Source: Mangifera indica (taxonomy: Eukaryota; Streptophyta; Magnoliopsida; Sapindales; Anacardiaceae). Taken from it: a stretch of 64,000 nt of DNA. The DNA lies in assembly GCF_011075055.1 (NCBI RefSeq), contig NC_058145.1:8341228-8405227 (forward strand), in the 5' to 3' direction. The notes beneath the pieces were generated by a model. It saw only the letters and a program-made list of their open reading frames with translations, ran no database searches and was not told the origin of the DNA. This document shows, in pieces, positions 48,058-60,400 of the stretch; position 1 is the stretch's first letter; each line of letters begins with the position of its first letter. The translations under genes and the position numbers were made by a program.

Positions 48058-49235
48058 CTATATAAAGGTGTATATTTTGCATGTAACAAGCACAAGAATA
48101 GTTGTAAAATGTTGATTAGCTTGAGGCACTTCGACATCCTCTGAAATTGTTTGATCATGGCTCAGTACATTTTCAAAATGAAGTGGGGCTTGTTTTGCTG
48201 GAAAGGTTTTTTTCTTTTTAGCATCAATTACCATTTGTCTTTTCAATCTGTACAGTCTGAATCTTTAGCCACCATTGTCATTTCTTTCCAAGAACTCCAT
48301 CCTAACCAAGAATTGAGTCGTAAAGTAGTCACTTTTTGTAAACTTGATATTGTGATCAGGATCCTCTTCTTCTAAATTCAAACCCAATTTTATTATGAAG
48401 AAGAAAATCAAAATCCGAAAGTGTATTGCGAACCTTTCATTCTTAATGTAGGACAACCGACGAAGTAATCATGTCATTGTGTCAACTTGAATCTCATTCA
48501 TTTTAGCAAACATTAACTTTAAATCTTAAATTGAGACTTACCCATTTGACTCTTGATAGACATTCAAGGTGTAAAAGAAGATCCAGTGAAGAACTTTGTA
48601 GATTGAGTTTTCCAACTTAGTCAATATAGAGGTATGTGAATGAAAAATTTCTCTTCCTCCCAAATTGTCCCATGCTCCAGTATGAACGAAAGTCAAAGTT
48701 GTATTCAACATGCTTTCACAATCATACTCTAACCATTATGTTGTCATTGCTTTTGTAGTCCTTAGAGACATTGAAGTCAATTTTAAGCAAAAACTTTGAT
48801 AAAACAATGAAATCCTTATAGTATAGTTGATTGAGGGTGATTGATCCAAGAATCAATGAAGTCCAAACCAAGCATGATAAGAATGATGCATGAATGTCCT
48901 CCTTGATGCAAGATTTGAGTGAAAAACATGATGAAAGTGCCAAAAATATAAGTTAGCTCAGAAAGATATAGTGCTTTAGGGTTTTTGGAACACATAAGAA
49001 ATGAAAGAAACTATCTGGTTTCTTTTTATGAAATCATGTGCACAAGCAACTTTAATTGGGTGAAACCAACGTGCTTTTTAAAACAATTTTAAGTTTTAAA
49101 ATAAAAGGGTGTTAAGTGTGCTACCTTAAAAGTTAGTCATTCCCAGTTTGCATTCATATGTAATTTTTGAAATTTCAACCAAGTCTATGCCCAAAGGAGA
49201 ACGTCTGTGTCAGGCATGAAACAAATTTCTTTAAA
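48058..49235 (-). other. 3' non-coding region of copy 2, no gene seen
   Basis: Sequence between the nested Gypsy LTR and the RNase H end. Short frames show no family match. It may hold an eroded Sirevirus envelope-like region, but no motif supports that. Confidence 0.35.
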
Positions 49236-49520
49236 AATTATGCAATTTTACAAAGACCAAACACCTCAAGACATGAATCTTAAATATTTTGATTGAGTTA
49301 AGGACAATCAATATAATTCGAGGTTCGAATAACTATGAACACAAGTTCAAATTGATTCGACTCAAATCTAAATTAAGCATTTATGCCAATATGAATGTGA
49401 ATGCATATATAACAAGCATTCACAATTTATACAAGCATCACATATTAAGCATTAACAACATATATCAAGCAAGTAAACACATAAAATCATCACAAACATG
49501 CTTTAAAGGCATTCAAAAAG

Positions 49521-49850
49521 CTATGCACGTACTTGATATGCATTAGTCATCCGAAACTCTCTTCTAATTAAGCAAAATTTAACTTTATCAAGTGGCATGA
49601 TAAAAACATTAGCAAGTTGATTAGTTGTATCAATAAATTTAATTATAGTATCACCCTTGCTAACATGATTACGCAAAAAATGATGTCTAATGTCTATATG
49701 TTTTGTTCTAGAATGTAAGATAGGATTTTTAGAAAGTTGAATGAAATTTGTATTGTCACAAAATATGGGAATATTTTTCATTTTAAAACCAAAATTTATT
49801 AATTGTTGTCTCATCCATAAAAGTTGGACACAACAACTAGTCACGAAAAC
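49521..49850 (-). pseudogene. Copia RNase H (copy 2)
   Basis: The minus strand reads CVQLLWMRQQLINFGFKMKN, FCDNTNFIQLSKNPILHSRT, and KHIDIRHHFLRNHVSKGD, then NQLANVFIMPLD. These are the standard Copia RNase H and C-terminal motifs over 107 codons. It is the longest intact piece of this element's pol. Confidence 0.9.
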
Positions 49851-50399
49851 TTATTTGGCTTCTATAGCAGATGTTGTCACCGAATTTTGTTTCTTTGAAA
49901 ACTATTAGACTAACATGTTTTCTAAAAATTGACAAGTGTCATTTGTGCTTTTTCTATCAATCCTACATCACTCAAAATCAAGGTTTGAAAATGCCCTTAA
50001 TTCGAATGAAGATCCCTTAGGATATCATAAACCAATGTTTGAAATGCCTTTAAAGTATCTAAAAATTCTTTTCACGACATTTAAATGTGATTCCTTGGAA
50101 TTAACTTAAATTTAGCACACATGGATACACTAAACATGATATCGAGTCTAGATGTCATTAAATACAATAATGCATTTATCATGCTTCTATATGCTTTAAT
50201 ATCAACATTTTTACCTCCCTTATATACATCTAACTTGATTGAAGTACTCATGAGTGTTGGTTACTTCTTTGCATCACTCTTGTTGAATCTCTTAAGGAGG
50301 TTTTTGACATACTTGGATTGGTTGAGCAATATTCCTTTCTTCAATTGCTTGATTTAAAGTCTAAGGAAGTAGTTGAGTTTCCCTATCATGCTTATTTCA

Positions 50400-51000
50400 A
50401 ATTCTTTCTACGTCAACTTATAAAACTCTTTACATAGAGATTCATAAGTAGTACTGAAGATGATATCATCAACATAAATTTGCACGATTAGAGTATTATA
50501 TTCATGTTTTTTGATAAATAAATTGATATCCACATTTCCTTTTATAATACTATTTTCAATTAGAAAATTACTTAATGTTTCGTACCAAGCTCTAGGAGCT
50601 TGTTTTAAACCATAAAGCACTTTTGTGCATTTAAAAACATGGTTTGAAAATTCATGATTTTCAAAATCAGGAGGTCGTTCAATACATACTCCTCTTGTAT
50701 AAAACCATTTAAAAATGCATTTTTAACATCCATGTGAAAAAGTTTAAAATCTAAATGACTTGCATAAGCAAGTAATATTTTAATTGCTTCTAATCTAGCT
50801 ACAGGAGTATAGGTTTCATCAAAATCAATACCTCTTTCGTGAAAGTAGCCTTGGATACTAGTCTAGCATTATTTCTTACAACAATATTGGCTTTATCCAC
50901 CTTATTTCGATATACTTGTTTTATGTTGATGGTAGGGTGAGTTATTAGCCTTTGGACTAGTTCCCACACTTTTGTTTTTCTCATATTGATCTAATTCTTC
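50400..51000 (-). pseudogene. Copia reverse transcriptase (copy 2)
   Basis: The minus strand holds VWELVQRLITHPTINIKQVY and VVRNNARLVSKATFTKE (50984-50799), then MLYGLKQAPRAWYETLSNFL and the catalytic IYVDDIIF (50620-50408). Stops and frameshifts separate the blocks. The YVDD box itself is intact. Confidence 0.9.
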
Positions 51001-51689
51001 TAGTATAACCAATACCCATATTTTATCTTCAAGAGCTTCATCTGTCTTCTTTAGCTACATTTGTTACAAGAATATTAGAAATTAACGTGAGTTCCTCAAT
51101 ACAACTATTGTTCTCACTCCTTGGGGATGATCTCTAATAATCTTTCCTTTTTTGACTTCATGTTTCACCCTTGGATATGCGAATTCTCTTTGTGGTTCTT
51201 AAAATTACATGAGTTGATCTTCTTGTTTCTTAACCTTATTTTGATGATTTTCTTCTTTTTCAGTTGAGATAAGTCTTTGATTTATAGATCCTCATTTCTA
51301 TTATCAAAACACTTAGAAGATTCATTAAATAACACATATATAGATTCTTTAACTAGGAGAATTCTCTTGTTAGGTAGAATAACCTAGAAAAATTGTCTCA
51401 TCTGTCTTGGCATCAAATTTTTGTAAGTTATCTTTACTATTGTTTAGCACAAAGCATTTATATCCAAAGGGATGAAAATATGCAATATTAGGCTTTTTCC
51501 CTTTGAATGACTCGTAAGGAGTTTTCTAAATGATTGACTTAATCATAACCGTATTAATAATGTAACATAAAGTGTTGATGGCTTCACTGCAAAAATATTT
51601 TGACAAATTATGCACATACAATATGATCATAGTCATTTCTACAAGTATCTTATTTCTCCTCTCAACAATTTTATTTTGTTGAAGGCCTA

Positions 51690-52110
51690 AGTGCTAAAAA
51701 AATGTTCTTAATGTTATGCTCACTACAAAATGATTCAAAATCTGAATTTTCAAATTATTTGTCGTAATCACTTCTAATAGTTGTAATTGCACAACCTACT
51801 AGGTTTTTCAATTCCCTAACAAATGGAACAAATGCATTACATGCATCACTTTTATAAGCAAGAAGCAAAAGTCAAGTAAATCTTGAAAAATCATTAACAA
51901 TTACAAAGCAATAATGCTTTCCAACTAGACTTGTAGTTCTAAATGGTTCATACAAGTCCATATACAAAAGTTGAAAGGGTCATGAGGTTGAAACACAATT
52001 TTTAGGTTTAAAACAAATTCTTGTTTGTTTGTCCTTCATACATGCATCATCCTTTCTTAAAACCAATTTAGGCAAATCTTTACTAAATTTCTCTTGGAAA
52101 GTTTTTGCAT
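51690..52110 (-). pseudogene. Copia integrase (copy 2)
   Basis: The minus strand reads DLPKLVLRKDDACMKDKQ and PFQLLYMDLYEPFRT, then GKHYCFVIVNDFSRFT and CAITTIRSDYDK, ending FENSDFESFCSEHNI. These are the end of the zinc-binding region and the catalytic core of Copia integrase. VNDFSR replaces the usual VDDFSR, and in-frame stops occur after FSRFT and SDYDK. Confidence 0.85.
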
Positions 52111-52429
52111 AACATCAATGCTTGCATGTCTTGATATTCTATGCCATAGCCACATGTCTTCCTTCTTGGTTGACATAAGGCGTATGTTTCTAGATGCAGT
52201 ATCATGCAAATCTATAATATACACATTTGAATATTTATGCCCAATGAATATAATTGCATTTGTGCTAGCATTAATAATATTGCAACATAGAATAAAAATT
52301 AATTTCGAAGCCCTTATGATATAATTGATTTATACTAAGAAAATTATGTTTAAGACTTTCAACAAGTAAAACATCATTAATAAAAAAAGAAGAGTTACCT
52401 ATGATGCCAATGTCAATTACCCTTTTTTC

Positions 52430-52545
52430 AGAGTTATTGCCAAAATTGGCGTTCCTCCATCTTTACCCTTCAATAAGGAGAATAGACTTCTATCGCCAGT
52501 CATATACCTTAAACATCCACTATCCAGGTATCATTTGCTAGAGGA
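52430..52545 (-). pseudogene. Copia protease fragment (copy 2)
   Basis: The minus strand reads LDSGCLRYMTGDRSLFSLLKG, the DSG active-site signature region of Copia protease, here with the catalytic aspartate retained. It lies between gag and integrase, as expected. Confidence 0.8.
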
Positions 52546-53079
52546 TTTCATTGAAGATTAAAAGCAAACCTACACCATAAATTAATTCATTTACTTGTTG
52601 GTACCTAAATGGTTTTGGGTCCAACATTGTTAGCCTTTAAAATCTTCTTAGGAACTTAAACTTTTTTCAACTTTAAAAGATTAAATTTTAAAGGTCTATA
52701 TGTGTTTGTGAAAAGCATGATTCCTTTTCAATGGATATTTTTTCAAATTCAGCTTTCAATTTATCATGCTCATGTGAGAGTATGCTATGTTCTTTTTTTA
52801 ATGCATACTAATTGTTTCTTTAATGTCTTGTATTTAGCTTGCATGCATCCATATTCTTTCATTAATAAATCAAATGCATCTCATAATTCATTTAAAGAGT
52901 ATGAGTTAGAATCATTTACCTCATCCTTTGAATCACTTTTGGCCATAAAGCATATGTTGGTCCTTTCCTTCTTGGACTCACTTTCATCACAAGAGTCATC
53001 GCTCTCACACTATGTAGCAACAAGAAATTTCTTTTAGACCTTTTCTTCTTTTTATCTTTGTTTTTCTTCCTCAAAGGAC

Positions 53080-53540
53080 AATCTTGATGAATATGCCCCA
53101 GTTTCTTTCACTCATAGCAAATTATCTCATTATTTCTCTTTTCACCTAGGTCTAGCAAATCCTTTTCCTTTATTTCCCTTTGATCTTAATAGGAATTTGC
53201 TAAACCTCCTAGCTAGAAGGCTCACATCATTTTCATCCATGCAAAAGTTTCTTTCATCTTCTTTCTCATCAATAACTTTTAAGGCAATATCTCTTTTTGC
53301 CTTAACTTCCTTTTTTTTTTTTTTTTGGTTTTCTCTTCATCTCATTAGTGAGGAGACTTCTCATAAGTTCATCCATACCTATCTTGCTTAAATCCTTTGA
53401 CTCTTCAATTGTGGTTACCTTCATCATCCATAAATTGGGCAAGGATCTTAATATCTTTTTAACCAACTCAATGATTTCAAAACTCTTTCCTAATCCTTTA
53501 AGATCATTCATTAGGTTTGAAAACTTCTTGTAATGTCTAT
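53080..53540 (-). pseudogene. Copia gag (copy 2), zinc knuckle interrupted by a stop
   Basis: The minus strand 53511-53302 reads MNDLKGLGKSFEIIELVKKI, SLPNLWMMKVTTIEESKDLS and GMDELMRSLLTNEMKRK, the UBN2-type capsid. Near 53125-53080 a CCHC zinc knuckle reads CYE*KKLGHIHQDC, with the second cysteine replaced by a TGA stop. The capsid part closely matches copy 1 at 18235-18645. Confidence 0.85.
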
Positions 53541-54032
53541 GATATTCTTTCCGGACTTTATCTCAAATAGTTTGTATTCCAAAAAAAAAAGCTCAATCTT
53601 TAACTCTTTGACTTGGCTTGTCCTTTTAAGTGTTGTTTAGAGGATGGTCCAAACTTCTTTTATTGATTCACAGGTTGAAAATCTATTGAATTATATTGCA
53701 TTAAGAGTATAAAATAAGATGTTAATTGTCTTAGCATTTAAACTCAACATCTTTTCATCTTCTTCAATATAATCCATTTCATTTTTGATTGATTTTTTCT
53801 AGGGCCCATTGCTATTAGGTCTTCATGTTCAATAATTCTCCAAAGTTTAAATCGATAGACCTAACATGCAATCTCATTGTAATCTTCCACTGTGTGTAAT
53901 TAGTGTCATTAAAGAAAGAAGGTTTTGTTATGCATTGGCCTTCAAGAAAAAGGGGTGTGGAAGTACTATCCATTTATAAAGATCTTTTGACTTAAAAAAT
54001 TGTTAGATTTTAGCAAAACTAGAGCCCAAATA

Positions 54033-54949
54033 TAAAGATCCTTTGAATGGATAAAATGAACCTAGAGGAGAGTGAATAGGTTTTTAAAAAATTTAATGCA
54101 CAAGATATAAATTAATGTACCAACAATGAATAAAGACACAAATGAAAAACTAGTCGTTTGACTTTCGAAAGTAATATTTTACTCTTAAAACTATGTCAAA
54201 ATAGGTGGCTTATTTAAATGGCATAGTTAATACCACATTTTACGACTAAAGATCAACCTCAGTCAAAGTTCTTAATGGTCAACTTTAAATGCTCGCACCA
54301 CTTAAGAAATGGTTAGTATAGCTCTAGAATGGTCAACATCCTTTTCAAGGCTTTAACTTTTGAAAATTCCAGAAGCAAGCATAACACTAAAGTCGAGATG
54401 TTGCACGGCTAGCTTAATGCCTTGTTGTTGCACTAAGCACAATTGGTCATCCATTAGCATAGTCGATACACTAATTCTTGACTTTTAGTCTTTTTGACCT
54501 TTGACTTTGACCATGTCCGGCTTGCAAGCATGATCTTTTTCCTTGACTCCCTTAACAAAAGTTTAAGCACATGTAGCATGAGCATTCTGGAATGGTCAGC
54601 ATGCACTAGTTTGACTTTCTCCATTTTGACCATTCCTCGAACAATTCAAGCTTCTTGGTTTCGGGATGCTTTCTTCATGCATGACTTTGAAATGATATGC
54701 ATGGGTGGCTGCTTGAATGGAATGACTGCACATGACCATATTCAATTTGGCTCAAAGTTTAGAAGTATGCACGACTAAAGAACGACATAGGGCATGAATT
54801 TATGAATGACTCATTTTCTTTATAAGCCTGACGTGCCACATGTTGAGTCAATCGTTCTCGAGATTTAATCCTACAATTTTCACACTTTATCTATTTTATC
54901 ACTTTTAACTTATATTTTTATCATCATCAAAACACTTAAGAGTCCAACA
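54033..54949 (-). mobile_element. 5' LTR of copy 2, internally deleted (917 bp)
   Basis: It matches the 3' LTR at both ends, starting TAAAGATCC and ending GTCCAACA, but lacks about 410 bp of the middle. The join falls after ACACAAAT near 54140. The primer site expected at its left (CTCTGATACCAAT) is destroyed; only GAGCCCAAATA remains. Confidence 0.88.
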
Positions 54950-54954
54950 ACTAC

Positions 54955-55290
54955 CATAATCAAACAAGCCATTGGGTTTTAACCCAAAAAATATAACACA
55001 CATTGTGTGCTATACATACATCTAAATGGCGCTCATTTGTATTGTGCTTTGCAATCTTTAAGGTATAACCCTAGAATATTATGGGTAGATTAACATAACT
55101 TCCACTTTACTCTAGGTATTTATTCAAACTTCAAGATTAAGTATTCATCTCTTCGATTCAAGCTAAGTAGTTGAATACTTTTGCTAACTAACTTTTACAT
55201 TTCATTGTTAAATTCTTTGAGTTTTTTCAAAAGAGTTAGACTTGCGTATATGAAGATTCACAAATCATATTCATTAAAATTTAACAATGA
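54955..55290. other. Spacer, no gene seen
   Basis: AT-rich and stop-dense on both strands. It includes part of the pre-insertion target of the 10.4 kb element. Confidence 0.4.
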
Positions 55291-56010
55291 ATCAAATTAA
55301 ATTGGATGAGTTATCTTTAGTACAAACTGTTTAAAAACTTTTATAGGGATAATAAGAAATAATCAATGTCTGATATGTTAAGGATGTTGTTGGATGTTAA
55401 GGTTCATATTAATATGGCCAAGATGGTTTATGTTGGTATTAAGAGAAAGGAAGAGAAAACTAAGGCTAAGGCAAAACTCACATTCGATTCCAAAACTTGG
55501 CCTATACCTTAAAATACTCCAAACCCTATGAATGGAATGAATAACATAGGAAAGGTAGTTTTCTTTTTATGTGGTTAGCATGGCTACTGGAGAAAACACT
55601 ATAAAACCTCACTTGCAAACAAAAGCAAGAAGACTAAGTTTTCTACTTTAGGTATGATTGAGAATTCAACCTCTTGGCCTTAACATCTTAAGTCATTGAC
55701 ACTTAATATAGTTCTCTAATTTATTTTGATGTGGAGGAACTAAGACAGAGTAAACACTTATTAGAGGTGAGGTAAACCTACAAGTCGGTTATGCAACACC
55801 TAGTGCTACATTAGCTGTGTGGGATCTCATTATCGATTGCAACCTTCTAGCAAAATAATAGAAATATAATAGTTGTAATGTTCATCTCGTTTTAGAAATG
55901 AAACTTCTAAATGGTTTTGAAAAACTAAGGAACTTCATGTAAGTTGAATTTTTAATGAAATTCATGATTATGTTTATTTTTTAAGTTCTCAATTAGAATA
56001 CAAACCAAAT
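55291..56010 (+). pseudogene. Copia gag/protease remnant (Tork/Angela-like)
   Basis: The + strand reads VVFFLCG*HGYWRKHYKTSL near 55555-55615, a damaged zinc knuckle of the CFHCGKDGHWKRNC type. Near 55770-55915 it reads EVNLQVGYATPSATLAV and VHLVLEMKLLNGFEKLRNF, resembling the protease/pre-integrase region of Angela-type Copia. Many stops are present, and no LTR was found to go with it. It may be related to the family C LTRs, but that is a guess. Confidence 0.65.
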
Positions 56011-57099
56011 TGAATTTGGTGATTTGAACTAAACATGACTTTGGCATGAAAAACTGTCATAACTAGCATTTTGACTTATTCGACTATGAGTTACGTAATA
56101 AATTTTAGTTATGTCTTTGAGGCAAGATGACTATGTAACCTTTTAGTGGAAAGAGTGAGAGCATTATCCAAACTTTTAAATATTGTTGTAGTGACAACTG
56201 AAACCACATAAAGGTCCAACTCTTGTAACACCTCGGTCTCTTCCTTCAACTATTGTGGACAACCAACCTATAATACAACCATTAGTGGTTGTCAACAAAA
56301 GGATCAATATTGTCGGTCTCATGGAGATCTTGGTATAATGGACCAACTTGCTTCTAGAGGACACTTCTTAGGAGTTGTTACATGGCCTTCAACAAGATTA
56401 CCCTATTTAAACCTTGTGGGCAAGATATTTTTCCAAGGGAAACGAGATTATAGGGTTTAAACTAGTCCAAGTCATAGGGTATTGCATATTCATTATAAGT
56501 GAACTAGCAAATTACTCTAACACCTTATAACAAGCCTATTCATTTGACCCATCCTCAATGGTGGCTTCAAGATTATGATTGAGACTACATCAAGAATCTA
56601 GCTAGCAATTATTGACTGATTGTTAGTTTTTGTTTATTATTTTTACTTAATTTTGTTTTTAACCTATTATTACTTATAGAAGGGTAATTCCAATAATACC
56701 CAATTCAGATTGTAAAGGAATATAAACATATTTTGAGACAAGAAAAAGAGACTGGAATATTCAATTTTCTATAAAATTCTCTTTCCTACTTTGTTCTTCT
56801 AGGCCCATCCTTCCTCAAATGGGAGTTTTTCTCCCTATAAATTGCAAAGCTAATAGTAAAACTGTAAACGGGTAGTGAATGAGTTTCTGTTACCCCTACA
56901 GATTGCCATTAAATCATCATCATCTTATGGTATATGACGATGGTTTGCTATATTAATCATCGCATGTTGTTATGGAAAATAATTGAGCAGTGAAGATGCG
57001 AGTATTTTAATAACCACAAAGAGTAATGAAATGCATTGGTGTTCGTACTTAAAAAGTGTTACTAGAAAAACTAGAAAGTGAAAGAAACTACTCATCTCC
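56011..57099. other. Spacer upstream of the receptor kinase
   Basis: Decayed DNA, possibly the tail of the Copia remnant to about 56450, then single-copy-looking AT-rich promoter DNA. No gene or RNA supported. Confidence 0.4.
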
Positions 57100-57462
57100 T
57101 AACCTAATTCCACATTTTATTTGTATTTAATTCTGTCCCCATCTCCTTTCTTCCAATTAATGACACCCTCCACCCAACACTTTCACTCTCTCTCTCTCTC
57201 ACTCTCTTCTTCTACACTGTCTCTGGTCTGCACTTACTTTGTGCATTTGGATTCTTCTACTTTTTAACTCACCCACCTGCTTTTCCTTGAAATGTAGCTA
57301 AGTATTTGTGCAATATTTCTTCATCTGGTACTTTTTCAATTAGTTGACTTAATGCAGTTCCCATTTACGAGAATTTTGTCATTATATCAGCTGTGAAAAT
57401 TACTGTAAGCTTCTTCTATTCTTCAACCAGTCTCTTTATATCTTCATTGTGTCTCTTAAACC
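57100..57462 (+). promoter_or_regulatory. Receptor-kinase promoter/leader with CT tract and upstream ORFs
   Basis: A (CT)n-rich tract lies at 57184-57225, a common feature near plant transcription starts. Downstream, before the main ATG, are a start-stop element ATG-TAG (57292-57297) and a 14-codon upstream ORF (57352-57396). Their relevance depends on the true transcription start, which is not visible from sequence. Confidence 0.5.
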
Positions 57463-60400
57463 ATGGGTACTGTCACTGCTGTGAGTTTGAGTTTGATAAT
57501 TCTGTTGTTGGTAGTAAATGCATTAGCAAAATCAGATTTTGAAGCACTTTTGGAGCTAAAGAAAGGCATCCAAAAGGACCCATCAGGCCAAGTTCTTGAT
57601 TCATGGGACTCTAACTCTTTAGCATCTGATGGGTGTCCCCAGAATTGGTTTGGGGTTACTTGTAGAGATGGGCATGTAACATCTATTATTCTCAATGATG
57701 TGGGTCTGCATGGGAATTTTAGTTTCAGTGATATTACTGGCCTTAGAATGCTGCGCAATTTATCGCTTTCAAACAATCAATTCATGGGGACTATCACAAA
57801 CATTGCCTCCCTTCAGTCTCTTGAGTTTCTGGATCTCTCCCGGAATATATTTCTTGGGTTGATACCCTCTAGCATTGTTAAATTAAAGAATTTAGTGCTT
57901 CTGAATCTTTCTTCAAACAGTTTTGAAGGTACATTTCCTTCTGGTATTAGCAATCTTGAGAAGTTGAAGTACTTAGATTTGCGGGGTAATGGTTTTAATG
58001 GGGATATTATGCATCTTGTGTCTGAGTTGGGTAGCCTGCTACATTTTGATCTCAGCAGTAATGAATTCTCTGGTTCACTGGACTTGGGGCTTGGAAACTC
58101 TGGTTTTATTTCTTCGATTCAGTATTTTAATGTTAGCTACAATTCTTTAGTTGGAGAGCTCTTTGCTCATGATGGAATGCCATATTTCGACAGTTTAGAG
58201 GTGTTTGATGCCAGTAATAATCAGTTAGCGGGTAATATACCTTCCTTCAACTTTGTTGTCTCTCTTCGGATTCTACAGCTGGGAAGCAATCAGTTGTCAG
58301 GGTCTCTACCAGAAGCTCTTTTGCAGGACAGCTCAATGATGTTATCTGAACTGGATCTCAGCCATAATCTGCTCGAAGGTACGATGAATTCTGGCAGCCT
58401 TCTTGTTCTGTTTATAGCAGTTATTATATTAATTATCATTTGATATTAGTTTACTTTCTAATTCTGGTAACCTTATCTAATAATTATATGCAGAATATGC
58501 CCTTTTGCAAGTCAAATTTTTATTTATTTCTGTATTCCATATGCATTTGACTTCACCTATCAATATAACTAGGATTTGATGTAACAATCTCCTTCCTTAA
58601 AGCATCAATATATGTTTAGTGCTTGTTTTGGTAGACATGAGGTTTTTATTTTTTGTTTAGGCTGTGAAAGATATCATCTTTTTTCCATTTTTTATGGGTG
58701 GTACCAAACTAGTGCTTGATAAATGAGAAATAGATTGTAGAAGCCATATTGGTTCTATACATAGATGGAAAAAAATGTTGTAAGGTTGAAATTAAATATT
58801 GAATTTTAGTACTTCTTCTTTTCTTGTTATTGGAGTCCAACATGATGGCAATGGATTTGGAATAAACCATGGTGCATGACATTACTTCCACCACAGTTTA
58901 GATCGGAGTTAGACACAATGAAATTATTTGAAGAACATAAAAAGAGCATGCTGATGATATTTCATTAAATATATATAATGTCATGCATCATACCACATAT
59001 AAATAATGATATATTTTCTGCTTTAATTAGCCGTTGATTGCTGCAAAATATATCATAAAATTCATGTAAACCTAAACATACCAAGTGGGGAAGGAATAAA
59101 CAGTGCTGCATAAGGAGTTGGTCTAATTTTGATGAAAATCTGTCCTTTAGTTTAAAGAACATGAAATTTGGTGAAAGAAGGAAGGAAGACACGGTATTCA
59201 TGGTTTCTTGTGATTTCAGAAACAATAAAATTAATCTTGTGATTTAATACTTGTGTGGAATGTTTACCATATAGCTTAAGCTTTCAGTTCAAGCAGTTAA
59301 TTAACATGGTATAAGAGCTGAGGTAATGCATTTGCATGTCTCTTTCTAGGTTTTGTATGGAAATTCAGATTCTTCTGAAGTGTTTGTTTTGAGAGACATA
59401 TATTGATTGGTTATGAAAATAAATTAAGGGCTTTACCAGAAAGATAAAAAAGAAAATAGATGAAGAGAAAGATAATTGAAACAAGCCATTCTAAGAATGG
59501 TTAATTATCATATATAAATTATGTTTATCATCTTTGTTGAAGTAGTCCTTTCATTTGCAATAATAATTAGTTTCAGATGTCATTTATGACATTTTTTATG
59601 TCATAGTTATGAAAATAACAAACTACCGATCTTCTCCTTTCGTCATCCATTTTGTTAATGTTACTGTTTCTAATATTTTGCATGTGTGACAGGTCCAGTT
59701 GGAAGTATTACATCTGCAACCTTAAAGAAGGTTAATTTATCATCAAATAAGTTGTCAGGTTTCTTACCTCTCAAGGTTGGACACTGCGCCATTGTAGATT
59801 TGAGTAATAATAGACTCTCTGGGAATTTTTCCAGAATGCAGAGTTGGGGAAATTATGTGGAAGTTATTCATTTGAGTTCGAACTCGTTGTCTGGTACTTT
59901 GCCAAATGAAACTTCTCAGTTCTTGAGGCTGACTTCATTCAAGGTATCCAACAATTCATTAGAGGGTGTTCTCCCTGCTGTTTTGGGAACATACCCAGAA
60001 CTAAAAGTTATTGATCTTAGCCTCAACCATCTTAGTGGGCTCCTCCTTCCAAGCTTCTTCAACTCCACAATACTGACCGATATTAATCTGTCAGGCAACA
60101 ACTTGACTGGGCCACTACCTCTTCAAGAATCGAAAAATTCTCCAGCAAGTTCTGTCCAAAGTTTGAGCCTTCTGTCTATTGATCTGTCTTATAACTCATT
60201 AAGTGGTCATCTGCCCCCAGAGATCTCTAAGTTTCATAACTTGTTGTATCTTAATCTGTCCAACAACAAATTTGAGGGTAGCATTCCTGATGGCCTTCCA
60301 GATGGCCTAAAAGGACTCAATGTTTCTTATAATAATCTCTCTGGTGTGGTGCCTTATAACTTAAGGCGGTTTCCTGATTCAGCATTCCATCCTGGAAATT

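Larger units (their letters stand above)
44530..54949 (-). mobile_element. Full-length but dead Sirevirus-like Copia retrotransposon, copy 2
   Basis: A 10,420-bp element on the minus strand is bounded by two LTRs and a perfect 5-bp target duplication ACTAC (44525-44529 and 54950-54954). From right to left it carries a 5' LTR, an eroded primer site, gag, protease, GAG-pre-integrase, integrase, reverse transcriptase, RNase H, a long 3' non-coding region with a nested Gypsy LTR, a polypurine tract and the 3' LTR. This is the Copia gene order with the extra 3' length seen in Sireviruses. All coding parts have stops or frameshifts. Confidence 0.9.

Noticed and set aside
48058..49235. Sirevirus envelope-like gene after pol
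   Set aside because: Position would fit, but no open frame, membrane segment or coiled coil supports it.
57456..57776. 106-codon minus-strand open frame over the receptor-kinase start
   Set aside because: Antisense shadow of the LRR N-terminus with no independent support.
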